Shown: positions 44,149 through 54,799, counted from the first letter of the stretch. The stretch is DNA of 64,000 bases from Butyribacter intestini (GCA_001414325.1 LLKB01000006.1:186001-250000); one strand, 5' to 3'. Numbers and translations: made by a program. Notes: a model not told the origin generated them from the letters alone.

Positions 44149-45996
44149 TTATTTTGCGACCTCTTTAATCTGAGCTGTCCCAGTTTCTTTTTGGTCTTTC
44201 TTCAACTTGTAATTGATACCAAGTCCCATACCCGTAACTGCATAGAATACAGGAGCAACAGCTATACAGGAGTCGTTTGTGAGTGAGATTATCAGGTAGC
44301 CTATAACACCGACAAATATACTCACTCCGATTTTTGGAAGATAACCGCTAAAATCGTGTTTCCAGTAGAGTTTTAAGCTGCTGACAAGGTACCATATAAA
44401 GAATACCAGCCATGCGATAAGCGAGATAACACCAGTCTGTACACCAATCTGCATCAGCGTACAGTGGGGTTTTGTAATAATCTCATTTATGTGTCCTGAA
44501 TTGTAAAGACCGACAAGGTCATTGTTAGGAAACGCAATGATAAATGTATCAGGACCTGAACCGAGTAAGAAATACTTCTTGAGAAGCGGAAGTGTTCTTG
44601 CCCAGATATATCCACGCATATTTGCAAAATGGAAATGGTTTTCAAGGAAAGAAAGTGATTTGGTCTGTTTTGTAAGTTTCATAATGGCACCACCCGGACC
44701 ATAAGTATAAAATGTTGAATCATTTTCTTTCATCATATTTGTAAAGTACCATGTTTTATCATCTATCGTAATCTGATAACCATTGAAACTGTCAGAGCGG
44801 ATAGAAGAGAATGAGAATGGAAATCTCTCATCATTTATAACATAGCTTGAAGAGTCCTCATTAAGTGCGAAAGCCACTTCTTTACCTGACTTGTCAGTAA
44901 GTGAAAACTGGTCAGTACCGTTAGCATCCTGAGTACACTTGATGATAAGAGTTTCATTATTATAAACAATGGAAACATTGTCATCATTTGTGGTAATCTC
45001 GCTGAGCGGATGATATTCAGCTTCAGTACTGAACATGGATTTCATTCTGTCAAGCAATATACCCTGGTTTGCCACATTTATTCCAATAAATGCAACTATA
45101 AAAACAGCGATTGCGGCAATAACGATTTTGATATTTTTAATAAACACTTTCCTCATACAGAGAAGCATAACTATAAGAGAAAAGATAACCGCAAGAATAC
45201 CGGCACGCGACTGTGATGCAAAAAGAATAAGCATAAGAGATACTATCAAAACAGTACAGCCTATCTTCGCCCACACTTTTTTGAGTGCAAATATAAGACC
45301 TACAAGAATAGGAACTATAAGGCAGACATAAAATCCTACATAGTTAGGATTGTAGAGGGAAAGATAAGTACGCCCCTCCTCAAAATTAAACTTAAGAGGA
45401 CCTCCCTTGTATGTAGAAGGTGTCATAAGTTTCTGACCGAGTGAAGTCCTGAAAAAATCGTGCTTTAATGCCTGGCTGAGTCCAAGCAGAACCATAACCG
45501 TAATACCGGCAACAAACCACGGCATTATACGCTTTACTGCTGCTTCTGTACGCATTATAAAGAAACAATAGTATGCGGTAAGGCAATATCCCATAAGAGC
45601 CCAGACAGGTTCAAACTGCTCATAGATACCTGAAAAACAGAAATCTCTGTTTGAGGATGCAAGAGCCGAAATAAAGGAAATGCCACAATAAATTGCAAGT
45701 GGTATAAGTATTTTGCACCATGCAGCCTTCTGTTCATCTGCAAATATCATATAGACAAGACAGAATATCATGCATGCACAGGCAACGAGAAACCATATGA
45801 GTTTTGTGTGAAGGAAAAAGTCGACTGCGGAAGTCTGGCTTGTGTACCATTCAAACTTGCCAAGTTTGGTTTCATAAGAATACATATAAGTGATAAGTGG
45901 TATCACGCTGAGTACGGCGATTATCGGGAGCAAAAGACCTAATGGGTACTTTGGCTCAGCCGCTGTGCCTTTTTTCTTAGCATTTTGAGATGCCAT
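44149..45996 (-). CDS. O-antigen ligase/Wzy-like polysaccharide membrane protein
   Basis: A 615-residue minus-strand protein with about 12 spans. The O-antigen ligase core is seen as ASQSRAGILAVIFSLIVM and, after a large extracytoplasmic domain (about residues 330-460), MRGYIWARTLPLLKKYFLLGSG with PDTF. The start at 45996 has AGGAGG seven bases upstream; a longer in-frame start lacks one. It ligates or polymerises lipid-linked glycan on the outer face. It is divergent from the polysaccharide operon that starts at 46372. Confidence 0.85.
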   Translation of the reverse strand: MASQNAKKKGTAAEPKYPLGLLLPIIAVLSVIPLITYMYSYETKLGKFEWYTSQTSAVDFFLHTKLIWFLVACACMIFCLVYMIFADEQKAAWCKILIPLAIYCGISFISALASSNRDFCFSGIYEQFEPVWALMGYCLTAYYCFFIMRTEAAVKRIMPWFVAGITVMVLLGLSQALKHDFFRTSLGQKLMTPSTYKGGPLKFNFEEGRTYLSLYNPNYVGFYVCLIVPILVGLIFALKKVWAKIGCTVLIVSLMLILFASQSRAGILAVIFSLIVMLLCMRKVFIKNIKIVIAAIAVFIVAFIGINVANQGILLDRMKSMFSTEAEYHPLSEITTNDDNVSIVYNNETLIIKCTQDANGTDQFSLTDKSGKEVAFALNEDSSSYVINDERFPFSFSSIRSDSFNGYQITIDDKTWYFTNMMKENDSTFYTYGPGGAIMKLTKQTKSLSFLENHFHFANMRGYIWARTLPLLKKYFLLGSGPDTFIIAFPNNDLVGLYNSGHINEIITKPHCTLMQIGVQTGVISLIAWLVFFIWYLVSSLKLYWKHDFSGYLPKIGVSIFVGVIGYLIISLTNDSCIAVAPVFYAVTGMGLGINYKLKKDQKETGTAQIKEVAK

Positions 45997-46164
45997 AGGT
46001 AAACCTCCTAAAAATTTTTTATGATTGCAAAAATAGCTGTATGCTGTAAAGATTGAACATATATAGACTATTTTGCAAACTGAAATATATGTATGTAAAC
46101 ATAGATTATGTTCAGATACACACATCTAATTATACATATATTTTAAAAAGAAACAACAGTAAAG

Positions 46165-46193
46165 TTGACATTAAATAAGGAAATTAGTAGAAT
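46165..46193 (+). promoter_or_regulatory. Promoter of the polysaccharide operon
   Basis: TTGACA (46165-46170), an exact 17-base spacer and TAGAAT (46188-46193). The leader to the first gene is about 170 bases. This promoter sits in the 375-base divergent gap 45997-46371. Confidence 0.8.
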
Positions 46194-46242
46194 AAGAAGT
46201 ATTGTACCGTATATTTTTAATGATAATGCAGTTTTCTGCCTT

Positions 46243-46270
46243 ATGGTAAGTTTATGAACATAACCATTTT
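46243..46270 (+). terminator. Attenuator-like hairpin in the polysaccharide operon leader
   Basis: ATGGT-aa-GTT pairs with AAC-ata-ACCAT around a four-base loop (46243-46267), followed by TTTTTATT. It lies between promoter and first gene, so it could act as a conditional terminator. Confidence 0.45.
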
Positions 46271-46371
46271 TATTGCGTAGAGCAATAAACGACAGAGAGG
46301 ATTGCGAATATCTGTTTGAATATACAATGAGTTTTGGAGGTTTTATAAAGAAACGAGGTTTAAGGATAAAG

Positions 46372-47793
46372 ATGAGAAATTACGACCCATACAAAAAAAC
46401 GATACTTTTTTTTGCATCGCTTGTTAATATAGTGCTTATGTCACTTGTATTTATGTATGTATGGTTTCATTACTATGCAGCTACGATGTTTGTGGCAACT
46501 TTTTACAGAAAAGGACATTATGCTATGATTGGTTTATACGCACTTATTCTTTTCTTTTTTTCAACGATGTATGGAAGCATGAAAATAGGGCAGTACAGGC
46601 GGCTTGAGGTTATGCTGTCGCAGTATCTCAGTCTGTTTTTGTCTAATATGGTGATGTATTTTGTAATATGCCTTTTGGCATTCGGAATAGTAAATCCCAT
46701 GTATATGATTGCTGCAATGGCAGTTGAGATGACTCTTTCCACGATATGGAATTTTGTGATAATCCATTTCTACAACAGAATTTTCCAGCCGTGGAAGATT
46801 TTGCTTATATATGGTGAAAGACCGGCGGCAGACCTTGTATATAAGGTTGAGGCAAGGCGTGATAAGTATGCAATCTATGATGCGGTAAATATAGATGAGG
46901 GGATAGATAAGATAGCTGAGAAAATGAAAGATTTTCAGGCTGTCATAATCGGTGATATATCTGCCGAAAAGAGAAACGATATGCTCAAATACTGTTATGC
47001 ACATAAAATGAGGGCATATGTTATACCGAAACTCTCAGACATAATACTTATGGGAGCAGACAGGATTCATGTGTTTGATACACCGTTTTTGCTTTCAAAA
47101 GGCTATACATTGAGCCTTGACCAGAGATTGTTTAAAAGAGCACTAGACCTTATCATTGCAATTCCAATGACAGTCATAGCTTCACCGTTTATGCTTATCA
47201 CGGCAATAGCAATAAAATTGTATGATGGAGGTCCGGTATTTTACAAACAGGTAAGATGCACAAAATATGAGCGTGAATTTGAGATATACAAATTCAGGAG
47301 CATGATAGTAAATGCTGAGAGTGACGGTGTCGCAAAGCTTGCAAAGGAAAATGACGACAGGATAACACCGATAGGAAAATTTATTAGGGCGACCCGTATC
47401 GATGAATTGCCACAATTATTTAATATAATAAAGGGAGATATGTCATTTGTAGGTCCAAGACCGGAAAGACCTGAGATAATGAAGCAGTATTGCGAGGAAA
47501 TGCCGGAATTTTCGTTCAGGACAAGAGTAAAAGCGGGACTTACGGGATATGCACAGGTATATGGTAAGTACAATACAACGCCTTATGACAAATTAAAACT
47601 TGACTTGTTTTATATAGAAAATTATTCACTATGGACTGATATAAAACTTATACTTATGACAGTAAAAACGGTTCTTAAGAAGGATGCAACGGAAGGTGTT
47701 TCAGACAATCAGGTTACAGCCGAGAAAGCAGATGATGCGGCACAGGAGCCGGTGGAGAAGATAGTTAAGGAAATAGTTAAGAATAACCAATGA
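46372..47793 (+). CDS. Polyprenyl-phosphate sugar-1-phosphate transferase (initiating enzyme)
   Basis: About 473 residues: four to five N-terminal spans, a central nucleotide-binding-like region, then a membrane helix and the bacterial sugar transferase domain (FKRALDLIIAIP, GGPVFYKQVR, FEIYKFRSM, RATRIDELPQLFNIIKGDM and SFVGPRPERPE). It transfers a sugar phosphate to undecaprenyl phosphate and starts the repeat unit. ATG 46372 has AAGGA six bases upstream; in-frame starts at 46273 or 46327 are less likely. The C-terminal tail is acidic. Confidence 0.93.
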   Translation: MRNYDPYKKTILFFASLVNIVLMSLVFMYVWFHYYAATMFVATFYRKGHYAMIGLYALILFFFSTMYGSMKIGQYRRLEVMLSQYLSLFLSNMVMYFVICLLAFGIVNPMYMIAAMAVEMTLSTIWNFVIIHFYNRIFQPWKILLIYGERPAADLVYKVEARRDKYAIYDAVNIDEGIDKIAEKMKDFQAVIIGDISAEKRNDMLKYCYAHKMRAYVIPKLSDIILMGADRIHVFDTPFLLSKGYTLSLDQRLFKRALDLIIAIPMTVIASPFMLITAIAIKLYDGGPVFYKQVRCTKYEREFEIYKFRSMIVNAESDGVAKLAKENDDRITPIGKFIRATRIDELPQLFNIIKGDMSFVGPRPERPEIMKQYCEEMPEFSFRTRVKAGLTGYAQVYGKYNTTPYDKLKLDLFYIENYSLWTDIKLILMTVKTVLKKDATEGVSDNQVTAEKADDAAQEPVEKIVKEIVKNNQ

Positions 47794-47900
47794 TGTGATT
47801 GCGAAACGCAGTTTTTCACTGTGAATATTTGCACATATAAAATGTAATTTATTGAGGGTTTCGCAAAAGCTTAATCAATAGCATAAGTTGGAGGAAGATT

Positions 47901-49166
47901 TTGAAAGAGAATTTAGATGTGGAAAAAACGGAAGAAGTGGGAAAGGTTAAGAAAGCACTTCTTGTTACAAGGGTTAGTGGCTTTATACCTCAGCATGAGA
48001 TGAATAATGTGAAGATTCTTCAGGAAATGGGATATGAAGTTCATTATGCTACAAATCTTAATGTTGTTGTGTATGGAAAGGACAACAGCAGGCTTGAGGA
48101 AACGGGGATAATCACACATCAGATAGATTTTTTAAGAAAACCGTCCATAAAAGATATAAAGAAAGCATATAAACAGCTAAAGGATGAAATGTATCATGGT
48201 GATTATGATGTTGTTCATTGTCATATGCCTCTTAGCGGAATCCTTGCAAGGCTTGCGGCTAATGCAGTTAGAAAAGAAACAAAGAAAAATGTACCGGTAA
48301 TATATACTGTACATGGTATGCATTTTTTTAGGGGATGTCCGTTGAAAAATTGGATCATGTATCCGGTGGAGAGGGAGCTTGCAAGATATACAGACAGGCT
48401 TATAACGATAAATGATGAAGATTATGGCAGGGCAGTAAGATTTCCGATAAGAGGAAAGGCGGAAAAAATAAATGGGGTTGGGCTTAAGACAGAGAGGTTT
48501 AAAGAGTTTCACAAAAAAAGCTGGGATATATATATGCCCGATAAAGAAGAAACACAGACTGTACAAAATAATATACGATTGAGATATGGAATACCTAATG
48601 ATCATTATATATTGGTGAGTGTAGGGGAACTTGCACCGGGAAAGAAAAATATGGTTGTTATTGATGCGCTTGCGGAATTAAAGGATTTGAAAATATCATA
48701 TCTGATATGCGGTGAAGGACAGATGAGAGAAGAACTTGAAAAGAGAGCCGCAGAGTTAGGTGTAAGTGACAGGATAGTTTTTGCAGGATATGTAACTGAC
48801 ACACCACTCATATTATCTCAGAGTGATGTATTTGTATTTCCGTCAGCAAGAGAGGGACTACCTGTTTCGGTAATGGAGGCAATGGCAGCAGGTCTTCCTG
48901 TGATAGCCTCAGATATAAGGGGAGTCAGGGAACTTGTGGTTCATGCAAAAGGGGGATATCTTGTACATGGTCATGCTCCGGAAGATTATGCTGTAAAGAT
49001 AAGAAGAATATTTACTGAAAAATATGGGAAAAGTGCAATTCCACGAAATAAACGCAGACAGCAGATGGGTGAATTCAATATGGAATATGTAAAAAAATAC
49101 AGTATAGAAGTAGTAGATAAACAGATGCGTAAAATATACGCAGACTTATTAGGAGGAGAAAACTAA
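47901..49166 (+). CDS. Glycosyltransferase family 4 protein
   Basis: The 421-residue GT-B enzyme starts at TTG 47901 (GGAGGAAG upstream). The acceptor half has VHCHMPLSGILARLAA and IYTVHGMHFF; the donor half has SVGELAPGKKN and FVFPSAREGLPVSVMEAMAAG with the E-x7-E motif. It resembles EpsD/CapM-type transferases that add the second sugar. It is two bases ahead of the next GT gene. Confidence 0.92.
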   Translation: MKENLDVEKTEEVGKVKKALLVTRVSGFIPQHEMNNVKILQEMGYEVHYATNLNVVVYGKDNSRLEETGIITHQIDFLRKPSIKDIKKAYKQLKDEMYHGDYDVVHCHMPLSGILARLAANAVRKETKKNVPVIYTVHGMHFFRGCPLKNWIMYPVERELARYTDRLITINDEDYGRAVRFPIRGKAEKINGVGLKTERFKEFHKKSWDIYMPDKEETQTVQNNIRLRYGIPNDHYILVSVGELAPGKKNMVVIDALAELKDLKISYLICGEGQMREELEKRAAELGVSDRIVFAGYVTDTPLILSQSDVFVFPSAREGLPVSVMEAMAAGLPVIASDIRGVRELVVHAKGGYLVHGHAPEDYAVKIRRIFTEKYGKSAIPRNKRRQQMGEFNMEYVKKYSIEVVDKQMRKIYADLLGGEN

Positions 49167-49167
49167 A

Positions 49168-50196
49168 GTGATACAGGTACTTATGTCAACCTACAATGGA
49201 AAAGACTATTTAAGAGAACAGATAGACAGCATACTCTCACAGGATTGTGAAGAAAAAGCAGATGTAAAATTAAAACTTCTGATAAGAGATGATGGTTCAA
49301 AAGACGGAACACAGGAGATACTTAGAAAATATGCTGCAAAATATCCGGATCAGGTGAGCTGGTATCAGGGAGAAAACATAGGAGTAATAAAAAGTTTTTT
49401 TGATCTTATAGAAAAATCAGATGAAAAAGCAGATTACTATGCATTTTCAGATCAGGATGATTACTGGCATAAAGAAAAATTAAGGGCCGGCATAGAAAAA
49501 ATAAAAGAAATGTCAAAAAAGTATCAACAGGAAAAAGATAAATATATAGGATTTAGTGAAAAAAATAGTGTATATTTAAAAGTCCCATTGCTCTATTGCT
49601 GTAGTCCATTGCTGGTAGACGAAAATCTTAAAGAGATAGATAATGAAATGACTAGGAAGAACAAAATACCAAGTTTTGAAAATGCTGTGGTGGAAAACAT
49701 AGTTACAGGATGTACTATTGTGATGAACAAGACATTAAGAAACATGGCAAAAAAGCATCCGCCAAAATTTACGGTAATGCATGACTGGTGGTTCTATCTT
49801 CTGGCAAGCTGCTATGGTGAGCTATACTTTGACGGCAGGCAGTTAATAAGTTACAGACAGCATGGAACCAACACGGTAGGATACAACACAAGTAAGTTGA
49901 AAGAATTTAAAGACAGAGTAAAAAGATTTAAAGGAAACAGGAGAAACATAACAAATCAGCTTAAGGATTTTGTGAGAATATATGAATTGTATTTAAAAGA
50001 TGAACCTGATAACAGTGTATTTAAGGCAAAAAAGACAAAGCAAAAGATTCATATTGCAAAAATGCTGGTAAAATACAGTGGAAAACCGGGATTTATCATC
50101 AAACGGGCAGGTTTGCTGAAAAAGACGGGTATATATCGTCAGAGGAAGGTTGATAATATAATATTTAAGATAATATTGTTGTCTGGCAGTTACTAA
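49168..50196 (+). CDS. Glycosyltransferase family 2 protein (rhamnosyltransferase-like)
   Basis: A 342-residue GT2 with VLMSTYNGKDYLREQIDSIL, the nucleotide site IRDDGSKDGT, the metal motif SDQDDYW and the acceptor region GCTIVMN and MHDWW. This pattern is typical of RgpB/EpsE-like rhamnosyl or galactosyl transferases. A GTG start follows the GT4 stop by one base, with GGAGGAG just upstream. Confidence 0.9.
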   Translation: MIQVLMSTYNGKDYLREQIDSILSQDCEEKADVKLKLLIRDDGSKDGTQEILRKYAAKYPDQVSWYQGENIGVIKSFFDLIEKSDEKADYYAFSDQDDYWHKEKLRAGIEKIKEMSKKYQQEKDKYIGFSEKNSVYLKVPLLYCCSPLLVDENLKEIDNEMTRKNKIPSFENAVVENIVTGCTIVMNKTLRNMAKKHPPKFTVMHDWWFYLLASCYGELYFDGRQLISYRQHGTNTVGYNTSKLKEFKDRVKRFKGNRRNITNQLKDFVRIYELYLKDEPDNSVFKAKKTKQKIHIAKMLVKYSGKPGFIIKRAGLLKKTGIYRQRKVDNIIFKIILLSGSY

Positions 50197-50354
50197 AAAG
50201 ATGTATAGTAACATTTTTACTGTAAAAATAAAATCATTGTCTGTAAATTATAAAAACAAGATTTATGTATATGAAAATCTAACAGTATTGCAAGCAGGAA
50301 GCAGATCGGATTGAAAGTATCCGTCTGACTGTTTTAGATGGAAAGGCTGGGAAT

Positions 50355-51995
50355 ATGGGAAAAGCAGCAAAAATAAAAGGGTACTTAAAAGATTATGGTT
50401 TTACATACACTATAAAAAAAGTATATAACCGCTATATAATAAAATACCATAAAGGAAGAAAATACTGTCCGATTGATATTTCGTCAGAAGAAAGAAAACT
50501 CGAAGAACAGTATATAACGCATGATGATATAAAAATAAGTATAGTAGTACCCGTATATAATACTCCGGTTTCATATCTTGTACCGATGATAGAGTCAGTA
50601 AAAAAACAGACATATAAAAACTGGGAACTTTGTCTTGCGGATGCAAGCGATGAAAATGGAGCAGCAGTAGAGGGTGTTGTAAAGAAACTAGCACAGAAAG
50701 ATGACAGGATAAAATATAAGAAACTGGAAACAAATGCAGGAATAGGTGAAAACACAAACAGGGCAGCAGAAATGGCAATAGGAAATTATATAGGCTTGCT
50801 CGATCATGATGATCTCCTGCACCCGTCAGCACTCTATAATGTAGCAATGGCAATAGAAGAACATGGTAGCGAATTTATATACACAGATGAATTATCCTTC
50901 GATGGAGATACAAGAAAAGTACAGAGTATAAACTTCAAACCTGATTTTTCATGGGAGACATTCAGATATAATAATTTTATATGTCATTTCACTGTATTTA
51001 AAAAGGAATTATTTGAAAAAGCCGGTGGGTATAGAAAAGAATATGATGGAGGTCAGGATTATGACTTGTTTCTTAGAATATTAGAACAGACAAAAAAGGT
51101 ATATCACATACAAAAAGTGCTTTACTATTGGAGGATACATAGTGCATCGTCAGCAGCAGGCGTTGCAGCAAAACCGTATATAGTCGAGGCAGGCAGAAAA
51201 GCCGTAGAAGAACATCTAAGAAGAATAGGACAGCCTGGAAAAGTAGAAGCATCAAAAGAACATGGACCTTTTTACAGGGTTACATATGAAAATAAAATAG
51301 AAAAAGACCGGGTAAAAGCATATAGACAGGGTGATATAACTTCGGAGGAAATAATAGCAGATCTTGGTAAAAACAGTGGAAAATATGATATAATCATTCT
51401 TTCACGAAAAGGTTACGAGGCATTTATGCCGGATATAGTTTCAGCAGATAAAACAGAAACTAACAAGGGCATTGACGAACTTGTAAATTGTCTGATACCA
51501 AAAGAAAATATGGCAGCATCCAATACCGTTTTAGATAACAGGCAAAAATATATAAATGCAGGCTGGTGTTATAATAAGAAATGGAAAGAAAAATGCAGAC
51601 CACTTTACAAAGGAGTACCCGTAAAAGAACCGGGATATATGAACAGACTTCATTTCCGGCAAAGTGTGTCACTATTAGATGGCAGCGTGCTTGCAATAAA
51701 AACAGAAATTGTAAAAAAATGGCTTGAAAAAAAGACACGGGGCATAAAAAAACAGGATAAAGAACGAAAAGATATAGATTTCTTTTGCCGCAGCAGCTGG
51801 TTTGAGATGTGCATGGAAGGAAATAAAACAGGAGGCTGCTGTGTGCTGACACCATACTTTCCGGCAGTTATAAGTAAGGTGAAGAAAATAGAATTGGAAA
51901 ATGCAGAGTTTGTATCTGAGTTTGAAATGGCTGAAAAGGACAGGTATTATAATGAAGGAATGGAGAAATTTGGGCGAGAGCATTTTATGTGGTAA
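50355..51995 (+). CDS. GT2 glycosyltransferase with intact first half and decayed second half
   Basis: A 546-residue protein. The first GT2 domain (about residues 55-290) is complete with SIVVPVYNTP, LADASDEN, GLLDHDD and GGQDYDLFLRI. The second half keeps the size and a few end features of a second GT2 domain (GSVLAIKTEIV, DIDFFCRSSWFEMCM) but lacks a recognisable nucleotide site and a D-x-D motif. Compare the genes at 52130 and 56074, which have the same two-domain plan. Confidence 0.85.
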   Translation: MGKAAKIKGYLKDYGFTYTIKKVYNRYIIKYHKGRKYCPIDISSEERKLEEQYITHDDIKISIVVPVYNTPVSYLVPMIESVKKQTYKNWELCLADASDENGAAVEGVVKKLAQKDDRIKYKKLETNAGIGENTNRAAEMAIGNYIGLLDHDDLLHPSALYNVAMAIEEHGSEFIYTDELSFDGDTRKVQSINFKPDFSWETFRYNNFICHFTVFKKELFEKAGGYRKEYDGGQDYDLFLRILEQTKKVYHIQKVLYYWRIHSASSAAGVAAKPYIVEAGRKAVEEHLRRIGQPGKVEASKEHGPFYRVTYENKIEKDRVKAYRQGDITSEEIIADLGKNSGKYDIIILSRKGYEAFMPDIVSADKTETNKGIDELVNCLIPKENMAASNTVLDNRQKYINAGWCYNKKWKEKCRPLYKGVPVKEPGYMNRLHFRQSVSLLDGSVLAIKTEIVKKWLEKKTRGIKKQDKERKDIDFFCRSSWFEMCMEGNKTGGCCVLTPYFPAVISKVKKIELENAEFVSEFEMAEKDRYYNEGMEKFGREHFMW

Positions 51996-52050
51996 AAGGG
52001 GGAAACATACTTTTTGTTGAAAATTACCAATATAAAAATTTAATATTATA

Positions 52051-52079
52051 TTGAAAAAGAAAAGAAAATTAGGTAAAAT
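52051..52079 (+). promoter_or_regulatory. Possible internal promoter in the polysaccharide locus
   Basis: TTGAAA (52051-52056), a 17-base spacer and TAAAAT (52074-52079) in a 134-base gap ahead of the next GT gene. Confidence 0.45.
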
Positions 52080-52129
52080 AATAGTTTGTATATAGTGTAG
52101 ACAGGTATTAGACTATTGGAGGAAATGTT

Positions 52130-53959
52130 TTGGGTGATATAAAATCAAAAATTAAGTATATGATTTGTTCAAATGATTTTGCCAATTCACTGCTCAAGAT
52201 ATATTTTGGAGTAAAAAAAGATGGAATATCGCATTTGGGCAATGTCATTGGGGAAGAAAGATATAACAAATATTATAGAAAGCCGTGGGTAGTTAATAAA
52301 AAAGAAGTAATTAGGCAAAAAAAAGAGTTTGCAAATTCAAATGCAAATATTCTTATTGGTATTTCATGTGAGGAAAAAACAAATGCCAACATACTTTCAA
52401 GTCTTATATCATTATCTAGGCAAAGTGTTGACAAGGTGTTGTCAGTAGTATGCATAGGGACGGATATTAAAGACAGAGAGAGGTTAAAAAGTGTTTTTAG
52501 CAAAGAGTCAGAGATGTGTCTGTATTTTATGGAAGATGGAAAGGATGTTGTATCTTTTGTAGAAAAGAATAAATTCGACTATTATGGTGAAATTCAGGCA
52601 GGAGACCTGCTTCATCCATATATGACATACTTTTTGCTTAAAGAAATTAGTCAAAATAATAGAAAATTTCTCTATTATTTCGACGAGTGGTATTTTGAAG
52701 ATGATGTCAGAAAAGCCAGGAAGCATAATTATAAAAGTGATTTTTCAAGGATTTCACTTTATTCCAAAAACTATATAGATGATTTTTTTATGACAAGAGC
52801 AGATGTTTTTGTAAAGTTAAGAGGGTTTGATGGAGAAACACGGGCAAGCTATTATAACTATTTATTGAAAACTGTAGAGTATATAGACCATTGTGCAAAA
52901 GAAACAAAATCAAATGACAGGGAAATTAAAAAAATGTTGGATGATGGTTTTGTACATATTAAGGAACCTATGTATTATAAACAGGACAACGATAAATCAG
53001 AAGAAAAGAAAATAGAAAATGATCTAATAGAAATAAAGGTGTTAGAGGAGCACTTTAACAGGTGTGATATATCTGCAAAGATTATGTATGATGATAGATT
53101 ACACGAGAGACATATCATTTATCCAATAAACAAAGACAAAAAAGTATCGATAATCATTCCAAATAAGGAGCATAGGGATGATTTAAAGAGATGTATAGAT
53201 TCAATTGAAACAAAGACAAGTTATACGGATTATGAAATTATAATAGTGGAAAACGGAAGCACTTCAGAAAATATAAAAGAGTATTATAAAGAATTGTCAG
53301 AGAAAGATAATATAACAATTTGTGAGTGGAAGAATGGTTTTAATTATTCAGCAATCAATAATTTTGGAGCAGGAAAAGCAAAAGGAGATTATCTTGTTCT
53401 TTTGAATAATGATGTGGAAATAATATCTCCCCATTGGATAGAGGAAATGCTTATGTATGCACAAATGTCAGAGATAGGGGCAGTAGGATGTATGTTATAT
53501 TATCCTGATGATACGGTTCAGCACGCAGGAGTTATACTTGGTATCGGTGGGGTAGCAGGTCATTCCCACAAACATTTCAGTTCATCAGCAAGTGGGTATA
53601 ATGAGAGAATGAACTATGTTCAGGAACTTAGTGCAGTTACGGCAGCATGCATGATGACAAGAAAGGATATATATAATGAAGTTTGCGGACTTGATGAAAA
53701 GTTTGAAGTTGCCTTTAATGATATAGATTATTGTATGAAATTAAGAGAAAAAGGACTTGGAATCATATTTACACCATATTCAAGGCTGTATCATTACGAA
53801 TCTATAAGCAGAGGATACGAAACAACAGAAGCGAAAGAAAAAAGATTTCGCAGTGAAACTGAAAGGTTTAAAAATAAATGGGGAAAAGAACTGGAAGAAG
53901 GGGATTTGTATTATAACCCACATTTGACATTAAGATATGAAAATTTTGAACTGAGATAG
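52130..53959 (+). CDS. Tandem GT2 protein with decayed first half and intact second half
   Basis: The 609-residue protein starts at TTG with GGAGG upstream. The N-terminal half (about 70-300) keeps a GT2-like order but has QAGD where D-x-D is expected. The second half has VSIIIPNKEH, VENGSTSEN, LLNNDVE (metal site) and GLDEKFEVAFNDIDYCMKL, as in WsaE/WbbX-type rhamnosyl transferases. It abuts the ABC permease gene. Confidence 0.87.
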   Translation: MGDIKSKIKYMICSNDFANSLLKIYFGVKKDGISHLGNVIGEERYNKYYRKPWVVNKKEVIRQKKEFANSNANILIGISCEEKTNANILSSLISLSRQSVDKVLSVVCIGTDIKDRERLKSVFSKESEMCLYFMEDGKDVVSFVEKNKFDYYGEIQAGDLLHPYMTYFLLKEISQNNRKFLYYFDEWYFEDDVRKARKHNYKSDFSRISLYSKNYIDDFFMTRADVFVKLRGFDGETRASYYNYLLKTVEYIDHCAKETKSNDREIKKMLDDGFVHIKEPMYYKQDNDKSEEKKIENDLIEIKVLEEHFNRCDISAKIMYDDRLHERHIIYPINKDKKVSIIIPNKEHRDDLKRCIDSIETKTSYTDYEIIIVENGSTSENIKEYYKELSEKDNITICEWKNGFNYSAINNFGAGKAKGDYLVLLNNDVEIISPHWIEEMLMYAQMSEIGAVGCMLYYPDDTVQHAGVILGIGGVAGHSHKHFSSSASGYNERMNYVQELSAVTAACMMTRKDIYNEVCGLDEKFEVAFNDIDYCMKLREKGLGIIFTPYSRLYHYESISRGYETTEAKEKRFRSETERFKNKWGKELEEGDLYYNPHLTLRYENFELR

Positions 53960-53971
53960 ATGAGGAATATT

Positions 53972-54799
53972 ATGGAAAAGACAAAAAGATTACCAGCGGC
54001 AATAGGTATATTGAAAGAAAATTATAAAAGCAGGAAAATGATATTTAAACTTGCAAAAAATGATTTTAAAACAAAATATGCAGGCTCTTATTTAGGAATT
54101 ATCTGGGCATTTGTACAGCCGATAATGACAATATTATTATATTGGTTTGTATTTCAGGTGGGATTTAGAAGCCAGCCATATGGTGATTATCCGTTTGTGC
54201 TATGGCTTACGGCAGGTCTTGTTCCGTGGTTCTTTTTCAGTGATGCGTGGAATGGTGCAACAAACAGTATGCTGGAATATAGCTTTCTTGTAAAAAAAGT
54301 AGTGTTTGACATAGGAATATTGCCAGTTATCAAAATATTTTCTGCTTTTTTTGTAAATATATTCTTTTCACTGTTTATGGTAGTTTTGTTTATGGTAAAT
54401 GGGTATATGCCTACTATGCATACATTGCAGCTTATATATTGTCTTATATGTATAATTGCATTATGTGGTGCAATGTCATACTTTACATCATCAATAATAG
54501 TTTTTATAAGAGATCTCGGACATCTGCTAGGAATAGTATTGCAGGTGCTTATGTGGATGACACCTATTATGTGGAATATACAGATGGTACAGGGAAGATT
54601 TCCGTGGCTTGTAAATCTGCTTAAGTTAAATCCCGTCTTTTATATAGTTCAGGGATATAGAGATGCTATGTTTGCAGAAAAATGGTTTTGGGAAAGACCG
54701 ATATGGACGATTTATTTTTGGGTGTTAGTTCTGTTCATATATATAGCAGGAACTCATGTATTCCAAAAATTAAGACCTCATTTTGCAGATGTATTGTAG
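53972..54799 (+). CDS. Polysaccharide ABC transporter permease (Wzm/TagG-like)
   Basis: The 275-residue ABC-2 permease has six spans and the family marks FKTKYAGSYLGIIWAFVQPI and LNPVFYIVQGYRDAMF. It exports a completed lipid-linked glycan with the ATPase encoded next. ATG 53972 (AGGA five bases upstream) is preferred to ATG 53960, which abuts the preceding stop. Confidence 0.93.
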   Translation: MEKTKRLPAAIGILKENYKSRKMIFKLAKNDFKTKYAGSYLGIIWAFVQPIMTILLYWFVFQVGFRSQPYGDYPFVLWLTAGLVPWFFFSDAWNGATNSMLEYSFLVKKVVFDIGILPVIKIFSAFFVNIFFSLFMVVLFMVNGYMPTMHTLQLIYCLICIIALCGAMSYFTSSIIVFIRDLGHLLGIVLQVLMWMTPIMWNIQMVQGRFPWLVNLLKLNPVFYIVQGYRDAMFAEKWFWERPIWTIYFWVLVLFIYIAGTHVFQKLRPHFADVL

